Shown here piece after piece: positions 9,219 through 18,441 of a stretch of 64,000 nt of DNA. The DNA lies in the NCBI RefSeq assembly GCF_947241125.1, contig NZ_OX365700.1, forward strand, positions 682,001 through 746,000. Direction: 5' to 3'. Position 1 is the stretch's first letter. Every line of letters starts with the position of its first letter. The notes beneath the pieces are model-generated. The model was given only the letters and a program-made list of their open reading frames with translations, did not search any database and had not been told where the DNA came from. The translations under genes were made by a program, and so were the position numbers. The stretch is from Nitrospira tepida. Lineage in GTDB: Bacteria; Nitrospirota; Nitrospiria; Nitrospirales; Nitrospiraceae.

Positions 9219-9235
9219 TTGATATTACTTCTCAA
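9219..9235 (+). promoter_or_regulatory. Fur-like operator upstream of second ECF sigma gene
   Basis: TTGATATTACTTCTCAA fits the TTGANA-N5-TCTCAA pattern seen at 4830, 32853 and 35031. It is about 73 bases before the sigma-factor start. The sequence CGGAGCCCG follows (9251-9259), as in the other leaders, but the terminator hairpin is degenerate here. The binding protein is inferred. Confidence 0.4.
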
Positions 9236-9307
9236 AATCACTATACTGTCGGAGCCCGTGATGCTGCATGATGGGTCTGCTCACGCGATAGAGATTCCGA
9301 AAGCGCC

Positions 9308-9817
9308 ATGGCTCACGCAGATCTTCCACAGATCTTTGACCGGCTCGCGCCGGACCTGCAACGATTCCTCGCGAGCCGGGTCACCTGCGAGGCCACGGCT
9401 GCGGATCTCACGCAAGAGACCTTTTTGCGTCTCGCGCAGGTGCCCAACCTGGAGGCGATCGACAATCTTCGCACCTACCTGTTCAAGATCGCGAACAATC
9501 TGGCCATCGATCACCATCGGGCCCGCGCGCGGACGAGGTGCTCCTCTCCGGAGGATGAGAGCGCGCTGATCGAATATCCGGATGGGGCCGCGACACCGGA
9601 AGCGGCGACCCTCGCCAAAGAGGAACTGGCCGTCGCCTTTCAGGCCCTGGAGGAACTGTCGCCCCTGTGCCGCCGGATCTTCGTCCTCAATCGCTTCGAA
9701 GGCTTGCCCCACCGCGAGATCGCGGATCGGCTCGGGATTCACCTCAGCACCGTGGAGAAGAACATCGCCCGCGCCCTGAATCACTGCCGCCGGCGTCTGA
9801 ACGAGTCCGCCGGGTGA
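9308..9817 (+). CDS. FecI-family ECF sigma factor (unit 2)
   Basis: 169-residue ECF sigma factor. Region 2 shows TAADLTQETFLRL (about residues 30-42). Region 4 shows PHREIADRLGIHLSTVEKN. The start MAHADLPQIFDRLAP aligns with the N-termini of related FecI proteins, although only a weak purine stretch precedes it. It is followed after 121 bases by a FecR-type gene and then by a receptor and a lipoprotein gene, so this is a complete surface-signalling cassette. Its region 4 helix differs from those of the other four factors, which suggests that each factor reads its own promoter. Confidence 0.95.
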   Translation: MAHADLPQIFDRLAPDLQRFLASRVTCEATAADLTQETFLRLAQVPNLEAIDNLRTYLFKIANNLAIDHHRARARTRCSSPEDESALIEYPDGAATPEAATLAKEELAVAFQALEELSPLCRRIFVLNRFEGLPHREIADRLGIHLSTVEKNIARALNHCRRRLNESAG

Positions 9818-9938
9818 AGAATTCGCTCCCGTTCCGTCCGGCTTTGGACGCGCCCATCGTCTTATCCATAGGCCCCTCTTGATTCGCGACGGTTCTTTGC
9901 CCTATCTCAAGGGCCGGATCGCCTGGAGATGGCGCAGC

Positions 9939-10949
9939 ATGTCGGCAGCGGAGCCCTTCGAACAGGAACGGGAACAGCTTGAAGAAGAGGCCGTGGCGTG
10001 GATCGTGCGCCTCACGTCAGGCGGCGCGACCGACGCCGATCGGGACGCGCTGGCGGTCTGGCGCCGCCGGAGTCCCGAACACGATCAGGCGTTTCGAAAG
10101 GTGGAGCGTCTCTGGGCGGGCATTCAGCCCTTGAAAGCACGCCTCTCTGCTGCGGAGGCTGCGAGCGAGCGAACGGGTGCACCGGTCGCCGCCACCGCGA
10201 CGGCCGGTACACGCAGGATCAAGCAGCCTGTATGGATTCGATGGGGCGCCATCGCCGCGTCTCTGGCGGCCCTTGCGGTGACGCTGGCCCTGGCGAGCGG
10301 AACCTTTCCGCTGCTGTGGGCGGATGCCCGCACAGGGGTCGGCGAGCAGCGAACGCTCCCCTTAGATGACGGCAGCGAGATCCTCCTCAATACGCAGGCC
10401 GCGGTCTCCATCCACTACTCCGAGCAGGCGCGTCTGGTGGACCTGTTGGCCGGGGAAGCGGCATTTCGCGTGGAAAAGGATGCCGGGCGTCCGTTCCTCG
10501 TGCAGACGAACGAGGGACAGGTCCGTGCCGTCGGCACGGAGTTCATCGTCCATAAGACCGCGGAAGCCGTACTTGTCACCGTCACGGAAGGCGTCGTGGA
10601 GGTCAGTGTCAAGGGCGGCCTTGCGGCATCTCCGACTCTGGTCCAGGCCGGCCAACGGATACGGTACGATCCTGCCGGCGTGGGACCGGTCGAGCCGGTC
10701 GATCTCCGCGTGGCCACGGCCTGGCAGCGGGGCAAGCTGATCTTCGAAGCGACGCCGCTGACCCTCGTGGTCGACGAGATGAACCGGTATCGCCGCGGCC
10801 ACATCATGGTGCTCAATCCGAAACTTGCCGAGCACCGAGTCAGCGGCGTCTTCGATCTCCAACGATTGGACGCCGCCGTCAGCACCATTGAACGGACCCT
10901 GCCGATCACCGCCACCCACTTCACCGACCGCCTGATCTTCTTCCGCTAA
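9939..10949 (+). CDS. FecR-type anti-sigma/signal transducer (unit 2)
   Basis: About 336 residues. N-terminal DUF4880 region (EEAVAWIVRLTSGGATDADRD). A single membrane helix comes near residue 110 (IAASLAALAVTLALA). The periplasmic FecR domain holds LPLDDGSEILLNTQAAVS and VQTNEGQVRAVGTEFIV. The final segment has WQRGKLIFEATPLTLVVDEM and AEHRVSGVFDLQRLDA, which corresponds to the STN-like C-terminus of the family. The ATG at 9939 follows a GGAG motif; a TTG start 60 bases earlier is in frame but less convincing. It should hold or activate the sigma factor encoded just upstream, depending on receptor occupancy. Confidence 0.92.
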   Translation: MSAAEPFEQEREQLEEEAVAWIVRLTSGGATDADRDALAVWRRRSPEHDQAFRKVERLWAGIQPLKARLSAAEAASERTGAPVAATATAGTRRIKQPVWIRWGAIAASLAALAVTLALASGTFPLLWADARTGVGEQRTLPLDDGSEILLNTQAAVSIHYSEQARLVDLLAGEAAFRVEKDAGRPFLVQTNEGQVRAVGTEFIVHKTAEAVLVTVTEGVVEVSVKGGLAASPTLVQAGQRIRYDPAGVGPVEPVDLRVATAWQRGKLIFEATPLTLVVDEMNRYRRGHIMVLNPKLAEHRVSGVFDLQRLDAAVSTIERTLPITATHFTDRLIFFR

Positions 10950-11143
10950 ACGTCGCAGCCTCCGCCGAGACTCCCCACGCATTTTTTCTAAGCCTAGCCG
11001 TCCGGGTTTCTTCCCCGAGAGCGTCTATTCTCTGTCATCGGTTCTGAGATCGATGGGAACGGAAGGAACAATGTCGAGGTTGGGCGACTCGGCGGTTCGC
11101 CCATTTCCGGGAGTGTGTGCGCGAAGCGCGTGGTGGAGGACGA

Positions 11144-13711
11144 ATGGATAGCAGGTTGGGAAGGGACAGACAACGGGTCAGACGGATAGCGGGAGCGCTG
11201 CTGTGGACGTTCGCATTGGCTTGGCCACTTGCGCCGGCCTATGCGGAAACGGCCGATCGTCAAGACGAGGGGGCGCGCCTCGCGGAGGCGGAGCGGATCA
11301 ATTTCGACATCCCGCCGCAACCCTTGCGGAGCGCGCTCACGACGTTCGCGGAGCAGAGCGGCTGGCAGCTCTTCTATAGCGCGGAGGTGGCGGAAGGCAT
11401 CCAGAGCCCCGGCCTGTCCGGCATCTATGCGCCGGACCGCGCGCTGAAAGAACTGCTGGCCGGAACCGGACTTGCGTTTCGCATGACCGATCCAAGAACC
11501 GTCACGATCGAATCGGCCTCATCGGCCGCGGCCCCGCCTCCAATCCCTCCGACGACGAGCGAAACGGCGCCGGTGGACTCGGCGAACGGCATGAACGGCG
11601 CACCCAAAAAGAAACCCGTGAAGCTGCCCGAAGTCTTGGTCAAGGACGTGCGCCAGCGCGCCGACGACACGAAATCGTATGTAGCCGAAGAGGCGAATAC
11701 GGCGACGAGAACCGATACGCCGATCCGGGACGTGCCGCAGTCGATCCAAGTGACCACTCGGAAGGTGATCGAAGAGCAGCGCACGTTTCGTCTGCAGGAC
11801 GCCTTGCAGAATATCTCCGGCATCAACGCGACGGAGTCCGCGGCGTCGCTGTATGAATCGATCATCATTCGAGGGTTCGACGCGACGACCCGGACCTATT
11901 TCCGAAACGGCTTGTTCGATCCATTCGCGCAATTTACGGCGTCGGACACCTACAACATTCGAAGGATCGAAGTGCTGAAAGGGCCGGCGGCGGTCCTGTA
12001 CGGGCAGGGAGACCCCGGCGGCATCATCAATATCGTCACGAACCGAGCCCTACCGGATGCCGCCTATGCCGCGAACGTCACTTTGGGGAATTTCCGCTTC
12101 TATCGGTCCGAGCTTGACGCCACAGGCCCGCTCAACGCGAACAAGACGGTGCTCTATCGATTGAATGTGGCGGGGCAAAAGGCGGACAGCTTCATCGACT
12201 ATGCCAATCGCGATCTGGTGGCCTTTGCGCCGACCATCACCTGGCTCATCGGCCCGCGCACCACCTTGACCGTGGAGGCCGATTACCTGCGCCGCTGGAG
12301 CAACGATCCCTACGGTCTTCCGGCTCAGGGGACGCTTTTCCCGAACATCAACGGCCCGCTCCCGAGGAACCGCACCGTGACCCTGGGCGATTTCAGCTCG
12401 TTCAACCGCACGTCCTACCGGGTCGGCTATGACCTCACCCATCAGTTCAGCAACAACTGGTCCTTTCGCAATGCCTATCGGCATACGATTGCGGAGGACG
12501 ACAAGAACAACCTGTACGCCTTCCCCGATTCGCTGGACCCAGACCAACGGACGCTCCAGCGGTTGCAGGTGCTGCAGCCGGCGATTGCCCGCAGGCATGC
12601 GCATTCGATGATCACGAACGTGGTCGGGCATTTCCGGTTTTTCGACATGGACCATACCCTGTTGACCGGTGTCGAATTGCGGCAGGAGAAGACCGACCGG
12701 TCCGTCTATACCTTCGCCGCGGCGCCGCCGCTGGACCTGTTTGCTCCGGACTATTCACTGAGCCCGCTGGCCTTTACCGGCGACCTCGTGAACTTCAACA
12801 ACGACACCAAGAGCGCCGGCCTCTTTGTGCAGGATCAGGTGACCATTCTGCCCAACCTGAAATTCCTCGGCGGCTTGCGCTTCGACTACATTCACCAATT
12901 CGCCCACTCTCTGGGCGAGCCGGAACAGACGTCGGACAACCATGCGGTCAGCCCTCGACTGGGCCTCGTCTATCAGCCGGTCGAACCGGTGTCCCTCTAT
13001 ACGTCCTGGACCAAGGGATTTCAGCCGAGTTCGCCCTTTGGGTTCAATCCGGACGGCCAGCTCTTCAAGCCGGAACGATCCACCCAATATGAAGTGGGAA
13101 CGAAGATCTTCATGTTCGAGAACCGCCTGTCGGCCACCCTCGCCTGGTTTCACCTGACGCGGGAGAATCTGGTCACGCCCAATCCGGACCCCGCGCTGGC
13201 CTTCGCGGGATTTTCGGTGCAAACGGGCGAACAACGGAGTCAGGGCGTGGAATTGGACGTGACGGCGCAACTGACGCCTGGATGGAACGTGATCGCGAGC
13301 TATGCCTATACCGATGCCGAGGTGACGAAGGACAACGATCCGGCGTTGCTCAACAAGCGTCTGGCCAACGTGCCCTACAACAAGGCCACCCTCTGGTCGA
13401 CCTATCATTTTCAGGAAGGGCCGCTCAAAGGATTCGGTCTTGGCGGCGGGATCTTTGCCTACAGCGACCGGAACGCCTCCCTGTTCGGAGACCAAATCTC
13501 AATGCCCGGCTATATCAGAGCCGATGCGGCCGTGTACTACAACCGCGCCTTGGAGCCGGGAAATTGGCTGAGGGCCAAGGCCTTGAATGTCGCGCTGAAT
13601 ATTCGGAATCTTCTGGACAAGCGCTACATCGCCACCTCGCACAACGGTTCCCAGTTTTTCTTCTTCGGCGAGCCCTTCACCGTGCTGGGCACCGTGGGGA
13701 TACGGTTCTGA
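11144..13711 (+). CDS. STN-domain TonB-dependent siderophore receptor (unit 2)
   Basis: 855-residue outer-membrane receptor. Signal peptide with the core GALLWTFALAWPLAPAYAET. STN domain about residues 45-105 (NFDIPPQPLRSALTTFAEQ, ending AFRMTDPRTVTIE). Linker with KLPEVLVKDVRQRADD. Plug from about 185 (VPQSIQVTTRKVIEEQ, IIRGFDATT, VLKGPAAVLYGQGDPGG) and a barrel ending LGTVGIRF. The ATG at 11144 has a strong site (ggagga) and was chosen over an in-frame GTG at 11117. A T-rich box, GCATTTTTTCTAAG, lies upstream at 10979-10992. A small lipoprotein gene follows 13 bases after the stop, so the two are very likely one operon. Confidence 0.95.
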   Translation: MDSRLGRDRQRVRRIAGALLWTFALAWPLAPAYAETADRQDEGARLAEAERINFDIPPQPLRSALTTFAEQSGWQLFYSAEVAEGIQSPGLSGIYAPDRALKELLAGTGLAFRMTDPRTVTIESASSAAAPPPIPPTTSETAPVDSANGMNGAPKKKPVKLPEVLVKDVRQRADDTKSYVAEEANTATRTDTPIRDVPQSIQVTTRKVIEEQRTFRLQDALQNISGINATESAASLYESIIIRGFDATTRTYFRNGLFDPFAQFTASDTYNIRRIEVLKGPAAVLYGQGDPGGIINIVTNRALPDAAYAANVTLGNFRFYRSELDATGPLNANKTVLYRLNVAGQKADSFIDYANRDLVAFAPTITWLIGPRTTLTVEADYLRRWSNDPYGLPAQGTLFPNINGPLPRNRTVTLGDFSSFNRTSYRVGYDLTHQFSNNWSFRNAYRHTIAEDDKNNLYAFPDSLDPDQRTLQRLQVLQPAIARRHAHSMITNVVGHFRFFDMDHTLLTGVELRQEKTDRSVYTFAAAPPLDLFAPDYSLSPLAFTGDLVNFNNDTKSAGLFVQDQVTILPNLKFLGGLRFDYIHQFAHSLGEPEQTSDNHAVSPRLGLVYQPVEPVSLYTSWTKGFQPSSPFGFNPDGQLFKPERSTQYEVGTKIFMFENRLSATLAWFHLTRENLVTPNPDPALAFAGFSVQTGEQRSQGVELDVTAQLTPGWNVIASYAYTDAEVTKDNDPALLNKRLANVPYNKATLWSTYHFQEGPLKGFGLGGGIFAYSDRNASLFGDQISMPGYIRADAAVYYNRALEPGNWLRAKALNVALNIRNLLDKRYIATSHNGSQFFFFGEPFTVLGTVGIRF

Positions 13712-13724
13712 AAGGAGGCGGCTC

Positions 13725-14003
13725 GTGACGAACAGGGGAGGACGTACCGCCGCCGGCCTCGTTTGGTTGTTGACGCTGGCCGGGTGCAGCGAAGGGCGCT
13801 GGGCGCATCCGACGAACACGGAAGAGCAGGCCGCGCAGGATTGGGAAGTCTGCAAGGCCGAGGTGCTTTCGGGCGTCGAGCATCAAAAGGAGACGCTCGC
13901 CGGCGGGGTGAACCTCAGCGGGTGCATGAAGTCCAAAGGATATACCTACGTCGAAGGCGAAGCACCACGCGATCCCGGCGCCAAGGTTACGGAGCCCCGC
14001 TGA
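13725..14003 (+). CDS. Small lipoprotein of unknown function, linked to receptor of unit 2
   Basis: 92 residues. The N-terminal signal ends in the lipobox LTLAGC, so the mature protein is probably a lipid-anchored periplasmic or outer-membrane protein. The mature part is short and contains two further cysteines (EVCKAEVLSG and NLSGCMKSKGY). The GTG start has a strong ribosome-binding site, aaaggagg. A clearly homologous 3' fragment lies at 21391-21500, also upstream of an ECF sigma gene. I do not recognise a function. Position suggests a helper for the receptor encoded immediately before it. Confidence 0.8.
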   Translation: MTNRGGRTAAGLVWLLTLAGCSEGRWAHPTNTEEQAAQDWEVCKAEVLSGVEHQKETLAGGVNLSGCMKSKGYTYVEGEAPRDPGAKVTEPR

Positions 14004-14152
14004 TCGTCCTCGCTCGACCACGTTGGCATGTCTGCCTGACTCGCGCATTGCCCTTCCCGCGGCCGTCATCGGGCGTGATCTGGCACGGCCAAGCCTGCGA
14101 AACAGGTCATCCGGCTGACACGCGGCCCACACGCGCTGTCCCTCACAGTACC

Positions 14153-14190
14153 GGCGAATGAACATTCTCCTGCCCTGCTCCTCGTGATAG
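14153..14190 (+). promoter_or_regulatory. Promoter-like element shared by two ECF sigma genes
   Basis: CCGGCGAATGAACATTC, containing the inverted repeat GAATG-AA-CATTC, is followed by GTGATA. The spacing is exactly 20 bases between GAAC (14160-14163) and GTGATA (14184-14189). The same two boxes at the same spacing occur at 21582-21611 before another ECF sigma gene, while the sequence between them differs. That pattern fits a -35/-10 pair of an unusual sigma factor or a two-part operator. Sequences downstream to 14289 show nothing else I can name. Confidence 0.45.
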
Positions 14191-14289
14191 CGTGGCGCCG
14201 TTTGCGCGGCGGTTCCGGACCGGAATGGTCGAGGATTCCATGCGCGGTCGATCTCACGCGCGCTGAATAGCGGCCGATCCATCAGCCTC

Positions 14290-14802
14290 ATGACCTCCCA
14301 CGATGTCGAACAGCTTTTTCTCTCCGCCGGCGACGATCTCAGGCGGTTTCTCTCGCGGCGGATCGCCTGCCCGCACACGGTATCCGATCTGATGCAGGAA
14401 GCCTTTCTCAAACTGATGGGGAGGCAACCGGCCGCGGAGATCAGGGACCCGCGCGGGTACCTGTTTCGTATTGCCTCCAACCTGGCCATCAACCATGGAA
14501 CCAGACGGCGCGATCTCGATGCCCTCTCCTCCGAGCCGGACTCCGGGCCGGCCGCCGACCGATCGCTCCGCGATGACCGGACGCCGGAGCGGGTGGTGGC
14601 CGGCGCCGACCGGCTGCGCCGGGTGATGGAGGCGATCGAATCGCTTCCGTCACGCTGCAAGGAGGTCTTCATCCTGTACCGGTTTCATCACATGAACCAA
14701 ACGGAGATCGCCGCGCAACTCGGCATCTCGCTCAGCATGGTCGAGAAGCACGTCATTCGAGCCATGCGTGCTTGCCGCGAGGCGCGGGATGGGGCACAGT
14801 GA
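14290..14802 (+). CDS. FecI-family ECF sigma factor (unit 3)
   Basis: 170-residue ECF sigma factor. Region 2 contains TVSDLMQEAFLKL (about residues 29-41). Region 4 contains NQTEIAAQLGISLSMVEKH near residue 138. It begins MTSHDVEQLFLSAGDDL, matching family N-termini. It is preceded by a small lipoprotein gene and a GAATGAACATTC element, an arrangement repeated in decayed form before the sigma gene at 21624. The FecR-type gene starts about 10 bases after the stop. Confidence 0.95.
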   Translation: MTSHDVEQLFLSAGDDLRRFLSRRIACPHTVSDLMQEAFLKLMGRQPAAEIRDPRGYLFRIASNLAINHGTRRRDLDALSSEPDSGPAADRSLRDDRTPERVVAGADRLRRVMEAIESLPSRCKEVFILYRFHHMNQTEIAAQLGISLSMVEKHVIRAMRACREARDGAQ

Positions 14803-14812
14803 GGGAAATGCG

Positions 14813-15862
14813 GTGAATCGTGTCGAAGGAATAGACGGACTAGACAGGCGCCTCATGAACGGAACCACCAACCAGCCCGCCGATGGGCCGGACCCGGCCA
14901 AGGCCTACGATGAGGCCGTGCGCTGGCTGATGGCGTTGCGACAGGCCGGTCCTGTGCCCCTGAATCGGAACCGGCGCGCCTTCGAGCAATGGCTTGCGGC
15001 GAGCCCCGAACATGCCAGGGCCTTCGAGGAATGCCGGGCCGACTGGGATGAACTGGAGCCGCTGGCCTCGGTGTATGGTCCGAGCGCCGGACCAACCGCG
15101 AAAGCCAGGGCTTCCGGGCTCAAGCGGGCGCGCAATTGGATGTGGATCGCTGGCATGGCCGCGATGTTGGCCGCCGTGGCCACGATCGGATTCTTCGCCG
15201 CCGCCCGTCTCTGGCCGACCTATGAGGTCGCGGCCTCCACGCAGATCGCGGAGCGCAGGACGTTGGAGTTGATCGACGGGTCGCGCATTGAGTTGAACGG
15301 CCGCTCCAGGGTGCGGGTCGAATATTTCCGCGGTCGCCGCATCAGTCATTTGGACGAAGGCGAGGCGCTGTTCGATGTCGCCGGCGATCCCGACCGGCCG
15401 TTTGTGGTGGAGGCCGGTCTCGGCACGGTCCGTGTGGTCGGGACCTCGTTTCAGGTGACTCGCGAGGCGGATCGGGTCGCCATAAAGGTCGTGAGGGGTC
15501 AGGTACGGGTGGAACGGCCTCTCCCACCTGTGATGACCGTCGTGCTCTCGGCCGGTCAAGGTGTCAACGTCACGGCAACCGGCATCGAGCCGGTTGCCGA
15601 CGTCGCTGTGGAAACGATCGGAACCTGGAGACGTCACGTGTTGGTGTTCGACCGGGCTCCGCTCCGGGAGGTCGTGCCCGCGTTGCAGCGCCAGTATCAA
15701 GGGATCATCCGGCTCGACCCCGCTGCCTCGGACATTCGGCTGACCGCGGTCGTGCAGTTCACCGATATCGAGGCCACGCTCGCCGCTCTGCCGGCCAGCC
15801 TGCCGGTCCGCGTCGATCATCCTGCTCCGGCCGACTGGCATATCCGAGCCGGACTTCCCTAA
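14813..15862 (+). CDS. FecR-type anti-sigma/signal transducer (unit 3)
   Basis: About 349 residues. N-terminal DUF4880 region (DEAVRWLMALRQAG). Membrane helix near residue 110 (WMWIAGMAAMLAAVATIG). The FecR domain has LELIDGSRIELNGRSRV and VEAGLGTVRVVGTSFQV. The C-terminus has WRRHVLVFDRAPLREVVPAL. I prefer the GTG at 14813, which follows gagggaaatgcg and leaves 10 bases after the sigma stop. Other in-frame starts are at 14768, 14789 and 14855. The expected WxRG motif is WRRH here, a small departure from the other four regulators. Confidence 0.9.
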   Translation: MNRVEGIDGLDRRLMNGTTNQPADGPDPAKAYDEAVRWLMALRQAGPVPLNRNRRAFEQWLAASPEHARAFEECRADWDELEPLASVYGPSAGPTAKARASGLKRARNWMWIAGMAAMLAAVATIGFFAAARLWPTYEVAASTQIAERRTLELIDGSRIELNGRSRVRVEYFRGRRISHLDEGEALFDVAGDPDRPFVVEAGLGTVRVVGTSFQVTREADRVAIKVVRGQVRVERPLPPVMTVVLSAGQGVNVTATGIEPVADVAVETIGTWRRHVLVFDRAPLREVVPALQRQYQGIIRLDPAASDIRLTAVVQFTDIEATLAALPASLPVRVDHPAPADWHIRAGLP

Positions 15863-16005
15863 TGGCTCCTACTCCGTCGACGGCGATCTGATTCCGGCTT
15901 CCGAGTCGGCCCTGTGTTGTTCTTTTCCATCCCCGTGAGGGTTTTCTCTCCTCCTGTGTCGTAGCAGATAGCGGCGACAGGAGAAACCGAGCACGGAGGG
16001 TGGTC

Positions 16006-18426
16006 ATGCGGGAGGTTCCGTGGAGACGATTCACGATCGAGGCCATGTCTGCGGCGCGGCGGGCCGCCGGTATCCTGGCGGCCGTGTTGTTGTTTTCCGG
16101 CCCGGTCCGGGCGCAAGAGCGTACATTCGACATTGCCGCGCAACCCTTGAACAGAGCCCTGATCGAATTTGCCACCCAGGCCGGCGTATCGGTGAACGCC
16201 GACCCCGAGTTGCTGGCCGGCCGGCAGAGCATGGGAGTTACCGGGCCTTACACGAACGAGGCGGCGCTCGCGCAATTGCTGAAGGGAACCGGACTCCAAC
16301 TCCAACCGGCCGGGGCGAACACCTTCACGATCCAGCCGGAACCCACGCCGCCGCCACCGGTCGGCATGCCCCGCAGCAGCGGAGAGAAACCGGTCAAACT
16401 CCCGGAAGTGCTGGTCAAGGACGTGCATCAGCGGGATGACGGCAAGGACTACGTGGCCGAGGAGGCGAACACCGCCACGCGGACCGACACCCCGCTGATC
16501 CAGGTGCCGCAGTCGGTGGAAGTCGTGACGCAGAAAGTTATCCAGGACCAACGGGGCATTCGCGTCGAGCAGGCGCTGCGCAACGTCAGCGGCGTGGCGC
16601 TCGGCGATGTCGGGCAAACCGGCCTCGCCGCCGACGTGGCCTTTTGCCGAGGATTCCGATGCGGCTATTTCAAGAACTATCTCCGGAACGAAGACGCCAA
16701 CCAGGCGCTCGCCTATCGGGACATCGCCAACATGCAACGGATCGAGGTGCTCAAAGGGCCGGCCTCGGTCCTCTACGGCCGGAGCGAACCGGGCGGCATC
16801 ATCAACATCCTGACGAAGCAGCCACAGGCGGAACGCTATGCCTCCATCGATCAGATCATGGGCAGCTACAACTACTATCGGACGATGATCGACGCCACCG
16901 GCCCGATGAATGAAAGCAAAACGCTGCGCTTTCGCATCACCGGCGCCTATGAAAACACGGAAAGTTTCCGGGATATCGTCCGAGGCCAGCGGTATTTCGT
17001 CTCGCCCGTGTTGACCTGGATCGCCGGCAACCATACGACGATCACGATCGAAGGCGAATATATCCGCGATCGCCGGACGCCAGACCCGGGGATTCCGGCG
17101 ATCGGGCGCGGGCTCGCGCCGGTGCCCGACAGCCGGTTTCTCGGCGAGCGGTTCGATACGCTGGCCTTCGAAGAAGGACGAGCCAGCCTCACCGTGGAGC
17201 ACCGCTTCAATCCAGACTGGCGTATCGAGAGTCGCTTCAGGGCCGACCGGGGCACCGCCACGGCCTATCGCACCGTCCCCCTCGCCGTGTTGCCGGGCGA
17301 TCAAGCCGTCGCGCGATTCTTTTTCGACCAACTGGCGCCGGTCTCCAGCTACTACTGGCGGAACGATGTCATCGGGAAGTTCGCCACCGGCTCGATCGCC
17401 CATCGTCTCCTGACCGGGGTGGAGGTGGGCCGGCAATACGCTTCGTACGAGCAGGCCGCAGTGCCCTTCGACACGTTCAACTTCTTCAATCCGGTCTACG
17501 GGCAGACGCCGGGACCGATCCTGCCGCGAACGCCCTTCAGCCACAGCTTCGCCAATGCGCTGGGCGGCTATGTGCAGGACCAACTGTCTTTGCTCGACAA
17601 CCTCCATGTCCTGATCGGCGCCCGGGGCGATTATTTTTACCAGCACAGCCACGTTGTGGGAACGGACACGAAGGCGGAAAATTTTGCGTTCAGCCCCCGC
17701 ATCGGCCTGACCTATCAGCCGCTCGCGCCGATCGCGATCTACGCCAACGTCACTCGGTCGTTCGTGCCGAACTTCGGCCCCTTCACCGCGGCGAGCAATC
17801 AATTCAAGCCGACGACGGCGACGCAATACGAAGCCGGGATTAAAGCCGAAATCGTGCCCGGGCGCTTGACCTCGACCTTGGCCTTTTATCGGATTCTGAA
17901 AAAGGACGTCCTGGCGGCCGACCCGACCAACCCGCTCTTTTTCGTGCAGACCGGCGCGCAACGCAGTCACGGCGTCGAGTTCGACCTGACGGCGAACCTG
18001 ACGCCGGAATGGAATGTCATCGTGACCTATGCCTACACGGACGCGCGCATCGCGGCGGACACGACCGTTCCGGTCGGCAATCGGCTGCCCTTGATCGCGA
18101 GACATACCGGGAGTTTCTGGACCACCTACGACCTTCAAGACGGTCCGTTGAAAGGATTCGGGGCCGGTATCGGTCTCTTTGCGGTGGGGGAACGGGCCGG
18201 AGATCTGGGGAATACCTTCGAGCTTCCCGGCTATGTGCGGACGGACGCCGCCCTCTACTACCGCAAGCCCGAGATCTTTCCCCGAACCAATCTGGTCGCC
18301 CAGTTGAACGTGCTGAACCTGCTCAACCAGGAGTATTTCTACAGCGGAGGACAAAGCCGGGCCGCCGCCGCGTTTCCGGGGGCGCCGCTCACCTTTCTCG
18401 GTTCCATTAAGTTGGAGTTCTATTGA
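16006..18426 (+). CDS. STN-domain TonB-dependent siderophore receptor (unit 3)
   Basis: 806-residue receptor. Signal peptide ends near GPVRAQ. STN domain about 35-90 (FDIAAQPLNRALIEFATQ, ending LQPAGANTFTIQPE). Linker KLPEVLVKDVHQRDDG. Plug from about 155 (VPQSVEVVTQKVIQDQ, VLKGPASVLYGRSEPGG) and a barrel ending SIKLEFY. The plug has AFCRGFRCGYFKNY where a usual receptor shows a run like IRGF, giving two cysteines that could form a disulfide in the plug. The ATG at 16006 follows ggaggg. The next gene, a PepSY membrane protein, starts 15 bases after the stop. Confidence 0.95.
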   Translation: MREVPWRRFTIEAMSAARRAAGILAAVLLFSGPVRAQERTFDIAAQPLNRALIEFATQAGVSVNADPELLAGRQSMGVTGPYTNEAALAQLLKGTGLQLQPAGANTFTIQPEPTPPPPVGMPRSSGEKPVKLPEVLVKDVHQRDDGKDYVAEEANTATRTDTPLIQVPQSVEVVTQKVIQDQRGIRVEQALRNVSGVALGDVGQTGLAADVAFCRGFRCGYFKNYLRNEDANQALAYRDIANMQRIEVLKGPASVLYGRSEPGGIINILTKQPQAERYASIDQIMGSYNYYRTMIDATGPMNESKTLRFRITGAYENTESFRDIVRGQRYFVSPVLTWIAGNHTTITIEGEYIRDRRTPDPGIPAIGRGLAPVPDSRFLGERFDTLAFEEGRASLTVEHRFNPDWRIESRFRADRGTATAYRTVPLAVLPGDQAVARFFFDQLAPVSSYYWRNDVIGKFATGSIAHRLLTGVEVGRQYASYEQAAVPFDTFNFFNPVYGQTPGPILPRTPFSHSFANALGGYVQDQLSLLDNLHVLIGARGDYFYQHSHVVGTDTKAENFAFSPRIGLTYQPLAPIAIYANVTRSFVPNFGPFTAASNQFKPTTATQYEAGIKAEIVPGRLTSTLAFYRILKKDVLAADPTNPLFFVQTGAQRSHGVEFDLTANLTPEWNVIVTYAYTDARIAADTTVPVGNRLPLIARHTGSFWTTYDLQDGPLKGFGAGIGLFAVGERAGDLGNTFELPGYVRTDAALYYRKPEIFPRTNLVAQLNVLNLLNQEYFYSGGQSRAAAAFPGAPLTFLGSIKLEFY

Positions 18427-18441
18427 TCTCCAAGGTCTGGC

